Positions 42,993 to 53,976 of a DNA stretch of 64,000 nt are shown in pieces; the stretch's first letter is position 1; each line of letters opens with the position of its first letter. The notes beneath the pieces are model-generated. The model saw only the letters and a list, made by a program, of their open reading frames with translations, searched no databases and was not told where the DNA came from. The stretch is taken from contig CM034392.1 of the NCBI GenBank assembly GCA_019925095.2, positions 13,597,887 through 13,661,886 of the forward strand, in the 5' to 3' direction. Source of the DNA: Dendrolimus kikuchii (taxonomy: Eukaryota; Arthropoda; Insecta; Lepidoptera; Lasiocampidae). Made by a program: the position numbers and the translations under genes.

Positions 42993-43329
42993 GGATTTGC
43001 TAATTGTTTTCGATGTTGAACGCCTCTTGATACATCTCATTACTCACACTCATTATACACCCATTCGTGCCATGAGTATGAAGAAACGTATTGTGGACCA
43101 CGCAGAGAAGATACAAGTGGCCTAAGTACCTACGAAAGATTTTTATAACTTACTATTCACTACATTTACCTTATCTACCGTTAGTTAAAATTTGACATAA
43201 AATTCATACAACTTTAACTTTTTTCAATTTTTAACCGCACTATGGATTCAACACTATTTCCTATTTTCCTATAACAATCTATAACGACATAATAGACTTA
43301 CAGCGTTCAATATAAGTCACATTTGTCAC

Positions 43330-43510
43330 AGGACCGATTTAGGAGACGGGCCCTAAAGTGGAGACGGTACATTTGGATGTCCTGCAGACCACTGGATCGA
43401 TGACCTGCGTAAGATCGCCGGTAGAAGCTAAATAACGAAAATGCAGGACCAGGATATGTGATGCAAACTTGGGGAGGCCTACCTACGTTCAGTAATCAAC
43501 AATGGTAAAA
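43330..43510 (+). pseudogene. LINE ORF2 tail fragment (WxDDL type)
   Basis: One frame reads DHWIDDLRKIAGRS, a stop in place of Trp, then KMQDQDM, another stop, and CKLGEAYLRSVINNG. This matches the common RTE/CR1-type ending GRPxxRWxDDLxKxAGxxWxxxAQDRxxWxxLGEAYVQxW. Two stops show decay. Confidence 0.65.
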
Positions 43511-43990
43511 AATTAGGAAAAACTTTAGAATGATATGACAAAAATTCAATAAGGACATAAAATTCAATAAAAAAAATTGCGGACGATGACTAGTTCAGAA
43601 CTGCCGAAGTAATACTATTCTAATATCATGTAGTAATGGTTATCAATAGCAATACGACGATAGCAATTAGATAAATCAAAATCCTTTATACACACTTATG
43701 TACTAATATGGAATTTTCATACTTACATGATTGAGTTAACATTTTTTGCTTCGTTATGAGCACAGAAGTTATATAAGGGATTTATTAAATTATTCTATTG
43801 AATAGGTAAACAAAAATCACAAAACACGGTTAAGTAATGTGTATAAATACGATCAAAATACTAAAGTTACCACATTTAAATATAATTAAAGTCGTGAAAT
43901 AGACGACATCTTTATTTAAATTTTGACCTCTAAATACTGATTGCCCAAAGATCACATATCTATGCCAATAATCTAGAATAATACTTAGAA
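43511..43990. other. AT-rich intergenic DNA
   Basis: No exon or repeat is recognised. Confidence 0.4.
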
Positions 43991-44503
43991 CTAGGATATG
44001 CCCGCAACTTCGTCCACGCTTGACCCAAAATTCTAGCAGGATTCCCGAGTTACAAAGTACCACAGCTATCGTTTTAGTGAAAACTGTCGGAATAAGCTAA
44101 TTTTTGTGCACCCGAATAACTACAAACCGCCCCCGGGAGAATTCCCGCAAATCAAATACTTAGACTTAAAATCTGCACTACTTTTTACCCCGGGAATCCC
44201 GCGAAAATGTTTCTGGGAATAATCTCAAATGGCTAAATTAAAAAAATTCGAAGTGATTTTTTTCCGATCGAAAACAAATTTTGTTTAAAAAAAGTATGAT
44301 ATTTTTATTTTGGGAATCCCGCCGGAATTTTCCCGAAAGCGGTTTGTATTTGTTCGGGTGCATAAAAATTTGCTTATTCCCACACAGTCTTCACTAAAAC
44401 GATGGCTTTCAATCTGTTTGCTGCAATGCTGTGGTACTTTGTGTCCCGGGAGTCCCGTGGGAATTTCAAGTCAAGTGTGAATGAAAGCACAGGCATATGC
44501 TAG
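43991..44503. mobile_element. Foldback Helitron-like element with GGGAATCCCGCGG units
   Basis: Both ends carry inverted CTAG-type termini: CTAGGATATGCCCGCAACTT at the left and GGCATATGCTAG at the right. The outer 190 or so bases on each side are inverted relatives (shared TACAAAGTACCACAGC, CGTTTTAGTGAAAACTGT and GAATAAGC). The same units occur in tandem order at 20560..20983. Confidence 0.65.
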
Positions 44504-45152
44504 TTATTTATATGAAAGCTTTCGCCGCAATTCGTAATTAAAACTATCAATGGATTTGTATTTTTCGGGAGTCATCCGGCAATATTCTTTCTTTCTGCTT
44601 GGCAATTATTAAACACCTATTTCTGGAGTTTCCCACTGTTCATTATGATGATATGATTCTAGCGTTATGTATAAATTCCGGTTGCGATCGAAACGTTCTC
44701 TTCGTACTCCAGAGACCGCTTTCCTACTTTTTCTTCTCGATTTGTCGCAGTTTTCGGCATCCCTTATCGTGACACCATTGTACACCAAATGTATTGTAAA
44801 CGATGAAGTAGTTCCAAACAAATTAGACTACTTAGTACGTGACGTTTCCAACGTAAAAGTGCTATGAAGTAATATTAAGATAAGGATAATAAAATTACTT
44901 TTTTGACGAAGGCTCTCCAAAAACATTTTAGTGATTCAGCTGACTGTAAGCATGCATAGGTATTTAATGTGACGTCAATTTTAAGAAATTGGTTATCGGT
45001 TTTTATACAATTAGAAATGTAATAACCATGACTAATATATAGCACCACATTTGTAATAATAACGACATGCATACGTGCGCAGTATCTTTTTCGGATTTAA
45101 ACCATAAATAACAGATTCAAAAATAATTATTTTCTATTATGTTTCACCTATG
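44504..45152. other. Unassigned DNA with two overlapping frames
   Basis: At 44609..44821 (minus) a frame reads RKSRKAVSGVRRERFDRNRN and ITLESYHHNEQWETPEIGV. A 66-codon plus frame overlaps it at 44667..44867. The stretch is GC-richer than its flanks and may be a decayed coding exon of a transposon. No family is recognised and splice sites are not convincing. Confidence 0.25.
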
Positions 45153-45292
45153 TCAGGAGCCTTAAGAACAGACGAGCGTGCATGACAAGAGTTATGAATG
45201 TCAAAGAAGCAAGTGAGGTGTGTAAGAATAAGCCTGAATGGCGCTCTGTCGTTCGTGCCTACCCCGCAAGGGAACTGGCGTGAAGTTATGTA
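45153..45292 (+). mobile_element. LINE 3' tail fragment
   Basis: GTCAGGAGCCTTAAGAACAG ... GGGAACTGGCGTGAAGTTATG, the same tail as at 57575..57700. 5'-truncated to about 140 bases. The terminal tetranucleotide run is nearly lost. Confidence 0.75.
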
Positions 45293-45558
45293 TCTATGTT
45301 TCACCTTCTCCCAAACATTCGAGGTCGGCACAATATATCTTTTCCTACCATACTCCTCTTTTCCATCTAGCTTATAAATATGTCATAAATCCACTACCAC
45401 AAATCAGAATATCTTATCATCATTTAGAGTTTTTAAAGTAGCAGGCTGCGCCGCGTGTCAAACCCTAGACAGCTTTATTTAGCAACTTAGCTTTTTTTTA
45501 AACTTACACAAAAACTTAACTCGGTTTTTTACATATAATCATGTGGTGACCGAGGGTA

Positions 45559-45776
45559 GAACTTTCTGGCAGCGTAAGCCAGTCTCAAGACTTCTAGACA
45601 AAGGTAGAAGATTCTGGAAGAAAAAGACAAGGACGGATATATTTTAGAAAGAGATGGACGATGAACGAATGTTCTAGAATAGAAAGTTCGGGAAGGAAAA
45701 GACAGAGATGTTGAGAAAGGTACACATAGTAAATAAAAGAAAACGAAAAGAAGATTGAAATTATGGGTTCCAGAAA
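45559..45776 (+). promoter_or_regulatory. Array of heat-shock elements
   Basis: Sites matching the heat-shock factor consensus of alternating GAA and TTC every five bases: GAACTTTC (45559..45566), GAAGATTCTGGAA (45607..45619), GAATGTTCTAGAA (45667..45679), GAAAGTTCGGGAA (45682..45694) and TTCCAGAA (45768..45775). Three are perfect three-unit sites. All lie within 230 bases upstream of the TATA box. Confidence 0.8.
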
Positions 45777-45788
45777 AATTCTTCCGGG

Positions 45789-45796
45789 TATATAAG
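45789..45796 (+). promoter_or_regulatory. TATA box
   Basis: TATATAAG about 13 bases after the last heat-shock element. A TTCAGTTC initiator-like sequence lies about 42 bases downstream, slightly farther than usual, so the start may instead be near 45818. Confidence 0.65.
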
Positions 45797-46159
45797 CAGC
45801 GTAAGGCCTACCGGGACGTTTAGAGTTGAGTTCAGTTCAACACAGTGAAGCGACAAGTGCGATACGGAAGAGTTGGAAGAGAAGTTTAATAGAAGACAGT
45901 GACGAGTTAAGTGGTGAATTTAGTGACAAGTTTAGTGGACAATTAAGTGAAGGAGGAATGTAGCGTAGTTCGAGAGACGAACCAGAAGCGAGCTACATGC
46001 GGTAATATCGGAAGGTGAGCACTGCAGTAGCAGGAGGTGGTCTCCGCAATTACAGCGACGGTATTGTGAGTGAGACACCTTATTGTCGGGACAGTGCATC
46101 GTTTGTCGCGCGTATAGGGGCAACCCTGCGGAGAGGTATTACGTGCGGCTGTGTAAGTC

Positions 46160-46165
46160 AATAAA
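46160..46165 (+). terminator. AATAAA poly(A) signal of the LTR-like block
   Basis: AATAAA followed by GCGTTACTT, about 65 bases before the right boundary, where an LTR R region would end. Confidence 0.5.
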
Positions 46166-46379
46166 AGCGTTACTTAAAAGAACCGGTGTTTCCTTCCAAT
46201 CCCAAGTGCGTACCCCCGCTCGCACGTAACAATAATAACAAAAAAACTAAGTCCATATAGTGTAGCCAATTGCTCAGCAAAACATACAGATGAGTAGAAG
46301 CCAACCTGATTTGTTATACAACGAATGACATATTGTTTATGACGACATAGGTATTTGAGTAACTTGGAAAAACACGATT

Positions 46380-46760
46380 GCAGCACCATCTATTTAGCTG
46401 ATCCGTCTATTCTATGGAAACGACATCATTTATCGGGATAAAAAGTTTCCTAAGTGTTAACTCGGCTTATAAGCCAACACTATGTCGAGTATCATTTATA
46501 TAGGTTCACTAGTTTCCAAAAAAGATGCGATCGCAGCGCCATCTTTTTCGCTTTATTCGTCTACCTATCCCATGAAAACGACGTTATTTATCGGGATAAA
46601 AATTATCCTAAGTTACGCCCCGGTATATAAACTAGCTCTATGTATAACTTCATTTAAATCGGTTCAGTAGTTTTACGCTATGCTCTAACAGACATATAAA
46701 AATTCTAAAAATTGCATTTTCGGAATCTTCTAGTCCGAATTAGCCACTCTGATTTTTTTT
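46380..46760 (+). repeat. Dispersed repeat family A, copy 2
   Basis: Collinear with 19310..19720 (CCATCTTTTTCGCT, TATCGGGATAAAAA twice, AAAATTCTAAAAATTGCATT). It lies 150 bases downstream of the LTR-like block. Confidence 0.65.
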
Positions 46761-47967
46761 ACATTTTTAACGCATTGTACAAACTCGAACCATTTACATA
46801 TTTATTATAGTATAGATAGGATAAGGGGAAGGAGTTTCAAATAATATAATAAAGATTGAATTATGAATAATGTACGCATATGTATTTAGTGTGTTGTTTT
46901 ATTATTATTTTTACGTTTACATAACAACATCGAAGAGGTTAACTATAGCCGAATATATTTTCTAAGGAAAATTTTAGGTGTATTAATACTTAGCTTAAAC
47001 GTTGAAGTTTAACTAAAAATAAAATATTAATGATTTAAAATTATGCATGTATTTCTTACAATCATTTTTATAATATCGCTTATAACGTAAAATATAAACC
47101 ACACTTTATGTGTAATAGAATATAACAATATATACATAGATTCATACATAGTTTTGATAGTGGTACGTGCCTATAAACATACCTGGGGACGACCGTACCA
47201 GCCACGGCCGGTGTGTATGCGCAGATCGAGCACGACTGCGTCAGAAACGTACGACTATTTGTTTGAATGGAAAACAAAGAATGTACTTGGCTCACATACA
47301 TATTATATGTGTAATCAACTTGTACCTATGTCACGCTGTATGTGTATTTTTTACAATAACAAACCCTATCATTGAGTCAGAAGTCAAATTTTATAAAAGA
47401 ATCACCCGTATGGCAGATAAAAAGGTTTCTATAACAAGATTATCTTATTTATTGTCAGGTAAATCGACAATCTCTACCTACCTGCAAAGTCTCTCTACAA
47501 AACTTATATTATAAAAGTTTCAAATGGATGATCAATATACTCACAAAGAAGAACATTCAATAACGTTTAACGATACAATATAAATATAATAATTAAAGGC
47601 AGATAGATAGATATACATCTTCACATTATTCGTTTACGTAAAACCCTTCAAGTATTGCGTGAATTATATAATTTATCTTCTTGTTTTCATGGCCATTCAT
47701 TGTGAAACTGTTTTAAGTGCGTTCCTTAGGAGGTAGATATATTATAATTATTACTAATCGTTAGCTTTTAAAATTTTATAATTGATATCACTAATAATTA
47801 TCATCAATTATTAGTTAATTAAATAGATTTATCGTTGTTATTCATGCTCATTTATAGATTTTAATATTATTAAACTTTGGTATTCGATAAAAGTATCTAT
47901 TCAATATTTGTCGCGTCTCAAAATTATATCAGTAAAAAACCAGTAAAATATGTAGGATAATGCACCG
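46761..47967. other. 3' flank of the first MARVEL gene
   Basis: AT-rich, and must contain the 3' UTR of the minus-strand gene ending at 47968. No AATAAA is seen in the first 150 bases past the stop. A GC-richer patch at 47180..47250 (CGTACCAGCCACGGCCGG) has no assigned role. Confidence 0.4.
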
Positions 47968-50900
47968 TCAATAAACTCCTATACTTTTGTGATATTTGTA
48001 ACATAGATAAGCGTCGACACCGTGGATAATTCCAAGCACCACGCCAATATACTGAAACAAAAGAAAACACGTCTTATATAGCAATAAATAAAACTGAAAC
48101 GTTTATAATTTGAAACTTATTAAAGTAAAAACTGCTATTATTACGCCGTTTTATCAAAAATTACTGTTTTTAGAATCTTCGCTTAATCTGTTTCAAATTT
48201 GATCTCAAATAAGCTTAGAAACTGCTCAAATGGATTTAATGGAAATTTTGGTGTTTTATTCCTATATCTAGCGTTAGATATAAAAATATTAAGAGACCAA
48301 AAATCTTATAACTATAAATAACGAATGAACGTTTGCGTTCATTTTTAAATCCTCAGGGAAGTCGGTGAGATTTTCGAAAAATTATTTATTCAACACGATT
48401 CTTATTACTATCACATATTAATACCTAGTCTTGCCATAAATATTGTAACAAAGAATTTTTTTTTCTATTGCAAATAACATTTATAAGTTTAACAGTGTGT
48501 TAGTTTAATACATAAATATAAAACAATTTAAAACATAAAAAGCTTATTCGAAGTGGTCTCCATTGGCTGCAATACAGTCCTTTAAACGTTGAGGCCAGTT
48601 ATCAATAGAAGCACGCACTCTTTCCATGGGAAAATTCTTCACTGCCAATCGTATGGATTGTTTTAGGGACTCCAAATTATCATGGCGTTTAGAGTCTAAA
48701 ACTGACCATAAATCATAATCCAGCGGATTAAGATCGGGACTAGACGACGGCCAGTCTTCAGCTCTGATGAAGTCCGAAACGTTCGTTTCCGACCAAGACT
48801 GCGTGGACCGAGCTTTATAACCCGGCGGCGAGTCTTGCTAGAAGGACCATTCTTGGTTTTGAATATGGTGTTGTTAAGGGACTTAACTACCTTCTCCAGA
48901 ATGGTATCTTGATACACTTGTGTCGATGTTTTGATACCTGTTTCACAAAAATATGGCTCAGTCACTCCTTCATAGCTAACACCCCACCAAACCATCACTG
49001 AAGACGGGTAATGCCCACGTTGCAGTCTGTCGACTAATTGAAAAGCTTCTTTAGAGCTTTGAGCATAAATACGGTTATTTTGTTTGTTAAAATGTTGCTC
49101 AATTGTAAAAAATTTCTCATGTGTAAACAAAAATTTTCTGTGACCTCCCTTTGCGTACCGCTTCAGTAGTTGTTTCAATTTTACCACCCTATTCTTTTTT
49201 AAATTATGAGTTAAGAAATGACCAGTGCGTCTCTTATAGGCTGCAAGTCCTAAGTCATCTTTTAAAATACGCGACATGGTTCTAGGTGATATCTTCATCT
49301 CTCGAGATAAAATCTTTTGCTTTCGGACAGGGTTTCTTCGAATTCTTTCCCTCACTGCTTTGACCACCTTTTTCGTACGAACACTACGTGGACGGCCAGA
49401 TCTTTTTCTGTCACAAACAGAGGAGGTCTCATTGTACCTATTAATAACCCGGTACACAAACATTTGACTAATACCAAGCGTATGGAGAGTTTTAAAAATT
49501 GCATTTGACTCCAAAAGGAGATATTACTTTGTGTAATGCAATCACAGCGATTCGGTTCTCTTTATCGCCCCACTTTATTTTAATATCGCAAAATGTTGTA
49601 CAATGTATTGGCGCCAAAATGAGAAAACACAATGAACAATCATATAAAAATGACAGATTCCAAATTCAAATGTAATGTTTATTTTTAATTGTAACAGTAT
49701 TTATGGCCAGACTAAGTATAATAATAAACTATCTTGATATTGTTTACATTTGAAAAGCAGTAAAATGAATAGGTATCATAAAATAATTATTTCTGTAAGT
49801 AGCCCAGAACATTGGTGTATTATAATTTATACCAATGAAAATCAAAGTGCGTGATGCTAAATATAAGTTTATGTAAGCAACGACCTAATATTTTTAAAAC
49901 AGTTGCATTATGTGTAACCTCTGTGAGTTTTAAAATTTTACATGAGGTATAGTTTCATTTTTTTCTATTGTTTATGTTTTTCACACGTAGACGTAATCTT
50001 ACGTGATGCATGGCTGCTTTCAAAAACTATGTCAGCTTTGACTGTTCCGAAACACAAATAGGTACAAAACCAATTCACGTCATATTTGTGATATAATACA
50101 AACTGAGTATACGATTGATTTTACACAGGTATCCATGAAACAGTAATTATTTTTGTCTGTAATCAAATATCTTTGTAATCTAATAATTATAATATTTCAT
50201 TACCTATAATTGGATACGAAACACATTCACTGTAGTGACGTAACTAGGCAGACACTTGATCAAGTGATTGTAAGAAATTCGTTACGATTACGTATAGAAT
50301 AGATTTTTTTCTACTGTGTGCAAGACATAAATTGCAATCGTTATAAGTGGATTAGTTTTGAATTCAAAAACACAGCATCATTTCTACATCACTAAAAATT
50401 ATTTATATTAAGTAAGTAGGTAATATATTACAAAGACATAATCATGATACGACACTAGGTATTACCCGCCACATCATCGGCTTTTATTTGTACATACATA
50501 TACACTTTCTGAATAAAATAAAAAATACAACTGTAATGCTACAACACCCTTAACTTGAAAAGCTATCTATCGGTTTACCTACAAACTTTCATCCTGTATT
50601 TGACTGTTATTTGGAGCAAAGGGTCCTTCCTTAGGATAAACATAATATGTTGCCTTTATTTCATAATCTGTTCCGCTGATTACTCAAAAAAATTCTATTT
50701 TCATGGCGATCAGATATAAAAGTTGGTACGCTACAGCGCCATCTATTGATGCATTAAGTAAAATAGTTGAAATAAAACCTAACTTTCTAGAGGTCGCTCA
50801 AACCGTGTTGGAGTTTTTCAGTCTCATATCAAATCACATTTCTTTCTACTACAAAAAGTAGTATACGGCAGTATGACTATGCACAAAATGTAAATAAAAA

Positions 50901-53900
50901 GCTAATTATTGAAAAAACAGTGACTGACTAACGTGAAACTAGGTGTTGGAATTTTTTTCAGTTCCTAGTGTGACAGATGTTGATAATGATGTTCCTTATT
51001 GACGTTTTCATTTAAATCTGTTTAGATGGCGCTACATTATCTCCCAAAGTAATGGGCATTGTGTCCGGAGGCCTCTAACTTTTAATCTATGAGGTGAAAA
51101 TATGTTTTGAACAATATTACGTCCAGTAAATTTTTGAGATATGGGGTGGTGTAGTGTAGTTTTCAGATACATATAGAGTAAGATTCCGTAGCTAAATAAC
51201 GAAAACAGGTTGATTTTTTCACCTCTACCATGGAAAATTCTTTTTACATGCCTTTACGGAACCCCTATTTGTGCGCAGACTAGCAAGCATTTACTAAACT
51301 TATTGCCGGTATACTAATCGGTGAAGATGAGATAAATTTCTACCAATAATAAAATTGTAAAAGTGTGTTCATGAGATATATTAAAAAAAACTTGGAATAA
51401 ATATTAGAGTATATGAACGATGTAGAATTTTTTTATAAGGATTTTTTATTGGTTTTTCATTCTCGCATTTACATCGGTACTGATTTTATTTGATTGCGAG
51501 TTTCCTCATATACCTAACAGATGGGAAATTTGCTGATTTAAAATCTGCGGTAATAAAGTACAGGAAAACCCACACCTAGTACGCTATTTATCTGATAGAA
51601 TTAGTTCGATATGAAATCGTCACTTTATTTTCTGTCTTACCTATTAGTACTGCTACTTTTATGCTGGAATGATCTTAAAATTTAAATAGGTAAATGATAG
51701 TAATGTTGAAACTGCATACTTATACTCCTTGTTATTATTACATTTTTTGCTAGAATATCAAATCGAACATTAGGTATCAAAGAAAATTTATGAGAGTCAT
51801 ATTTTATATAGGTACAAAAAGCTAGTTGTACTTTCGGGAATGTCTTCTAATTTAATATATTAACATTACAACTTTGATCTTTGCCATCCATTCGACGTCG
51901 ACGAAGTTGCGGGCTATTAATATATTTACTTACATATACGGCAGTCATAGCTGGGTAGGCTTCGTACATTGTTAGAACCATGTATTGTGGATAGAGATAA
52001 AAGTTCACTGCAAAGCCCATATAAGACGAAGCAGACAAGTACAGGAAACAGGCCACAGCATTGAAGAGGCATTCCTGAAATAATTTCCATTATGATTGTT
52101 GTATTTTATTATTTTTGCTCATTTATATTTATGCTGTCTGCTATTTATATTCTGCCTAAAAATAATGTTACCTGAACATTTTGAATTTTTTTCTGTGTCT
52201 AGATCTGAGAGTTTGTCTCAAATAAGAAAAAGCTACGAAAAATCTTAAAGGATTATTATAAATATTTTTGACATTAAAATAAAAGTAATACGACTTGAAT
52301 TTTCGTATAATAGATATTTTATGGTTGATATTGATATCTTGTAGAGTTCAGAAGATATGAATACAAAAACCAAGTTTAATTTAATTGATGTTGTAATTTT
52401 TTTTCCAGGATACCATCATTGCTACTTTGTTTATAGTGACATGAATATTATAATAGTGCATTTCTAAATGTTCAACTTGTAAAAATTATCATTTTAGTTC
52501 TTCATCGTATGACTTACAAAAATAGATTGCCGTATAAGCTGGTGGGTTTTAGATGACAGCACGTAGCAGGCGATTAACAGTGCAGTCGTGAGCAGACACG
52601 AAGATGCCGTGGTCAGGAATCCATGGAATGCCGAACCCAAAGTACCGGCCGCAGACATACCATATTTGACGAGTAGACTTTGGCACAGGCCGCCTAGCAT
52701 CTAAATGTGAAAATAAATTACTTTTCAACAAGATCAAAAAAGTTCTTCCGTATTAATTTTGTAAATTTTATATGCTACCTCCAATCTCTACTTATTGAGA
52801 CAATACGGTACATATCCCAGAAAAGCTTTACTTTTAAATCTTTAAGGTAAGAACAAATTTATAGCATAAATTACCGTCCAATTTTTAAAAATTAAATTTA
52901 AACATTTTAAGAATGGATTATTTAATAAATGCCATATATTTAAAAAACATTAATTTCGTTACTTAGTTATATTACCTATCTAGCTAACATAAAATCCAGG
53001 TTGCATTCGGAACCTTTACGTCAGAATACGGAGTCTTATTGTGAGACTATCAACACGCATGTCATCCCATTATAAGGTCAGGACAGTGTTTCTAAGGCCT
53101 ACCTCGTTTATCTGAATTTGGAAACGGCATGGCTAGACTTTTGTTCCCCACATAGCTTACCGTTTTCAATATTGAGTATGGAAATAGATTATGGCGATAT
53201 TAAAATGACAATGGGTAGGCGGTTTGTGCATTTGACTGGTTGTTATCCTAACAGAATATTATCTGACGTCTTAATTCTCGACTGAATCTAAAAGTATAAC
53301 ACTGATTGGAACTTATACCCATCTTCTTTAATATTTGTGAAATATATTATTGTATTTATTGTTTATTAAGTTTTTAATCTGTGTTTTAGTGGATCGTGTT
53401 ATTGACGTGCCGGCATAAAAATATAAGATATATTTTTCTTTAACTGATTTATATCTAAGATTTTAATTTGTCTAGGTAATGATTACATGAAAATATCGAT
53501 TAAAATTATCATAATGATAATCTATAGCCATCAAAGCCGAATTTATCTTGTTTCCATTATTTCTACTTATACAGAGAAATTAAAACAAAATGTAATTAAT
53601 ACTTATATGTAATTTTAAAGTTTTAGGACCGATTTTTCAGTCATCAGATAAAAGTTATCAGTGTAATACATTGTAACCTCAGTGAATTCAAAAGTGAACC
53701 ATTCAACTCTAATACCTACTCATGCAACTGACATTTTTAATTTTACCGTTATACTTTATTCTATGAATAACTTTCAACTAGTGATTGAAAAGTCGGTCCT
53801 TAGTGAAATAAAAAATCATTAATACTTACTGCTTCAGCTAGCTTTATAATCCCATGTTGTGAGGTAAGGTACCCCAAGTTCAAGCACTCGCAACATCGAC

Positions 53901-53976
53901 AGCAACAACACTTGATACCTCTAGAACCACTGCCTCCAGCTGGCACCACACGAACGATCGTCGGTCCACGAGTCAT
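47968..53976 (-). CDS. MARVEL-domain four-helix membrane protein, singles bar-like
   Basis: Four coding exons (53830..53976, 52518..52700, 51934..52074, 47968..48051) with good GT-AG sites, all introns in phase 0, encoding 184 residues. The N terminus MTRGPTIVRVVPAGG precedes a Cys cluster (CCCCRCCECLNLGYL), then HGIIKLAEA and helix 1 (MLGGLCQSLLVKYG), helix 2 (TTASSCLLTTALLIACYVLS), SKTHQLIRQSIF, helix 3 (ECLFNAVACFLYLSASSYMG), a YPQYMVLTMYEAYPAM loop and helix 4 (YIGVVLGIIHGVDAYLCYKY). MARVEL proteins act in membrane apposition and vesicle fusion. The Drosophila member singles bar is needed for myoblast fusion, and I think this is its family but cannot prove it. The start is the only ATG in frame (CAAATG context). 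A maT element sits in intron 3 and a MITE in intron 1. A paralogue lies immediately upstream. Confidence 0.85.
48428..49712 (-). mobile_element. maT (DD37D) transposon, copy 2, in an intron
   Basis: 1285 bp with GTCTTGCCATAAATATTGTA at one end and GTCTGGCCATAAATACTGTT reversed at the other, flanked by TA. It is inserted in intron 3 (48052..51933) of the MARVEL gene, same strand. The closer match of its right end to the consensus suggests uneven decay. Confidence 0.9.
48544..49570 (-). pseudogene. maT transposase remnant, copy 2
   Basis: The start ATG is ATA (IKWGDKENRIAVIALHK), followed by a shift into a 272-codon open frame from 49514 (ISQMFVYRVINRYNETSSVC, RKQKILSREMKISPRTMSRI). The first catalytic site reads FLFTHEKFF, so Asp is replaced by His. 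VMVWWGVSYEG is kept. A frameshift near 48850 moves the rest to another frame: a TAG where QQD is expected, then DSPPGYKARST and SSSPDLNPLDYDLW. It ends NGDHFE. The transposase is inactive on several counts. Confidence 0.9.
53626..53799. mobile_element. MITE with TTA target duplication (Harbinger-like)
   Basis: 174 bp, inverted ends GGACCGATTTTTCAGTCA and GGACCGACTTTTCAATCA, flanked by TTA at 53623..53625 and 53800..53802. A 3-bp TTA/TAA duplication is typical of PIF/Harbinger. It lies in intron 1 of the MARVEL gene, only 30 bases from the splice donor at 53829. Confidence 0.75.

Larger units (their letters stand above)
45540..46231 (+). mobile_element. Solo-LTR-like block with heat-shock promoter
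   Basis: About 692 bp reading CATGTGGTGACCGAGGG ... CGCACGTAACA, flanked by ATAAT at 45535..45539 and 46232..46236, a candidate 5-bp target duplication. It has an LTR-type layout: upstream elements, a TATA box (45789), a GC-richer transcribed part, AATAAA at 46160 and about 65 further bases. No gag, pol or primer-binding site follows, so it would be a solo LTR. The first bases recur at 15397..15415. An exact TG start is not clear. The alternative is a captured heat-shock gene promoter. Confidence 0.5.
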
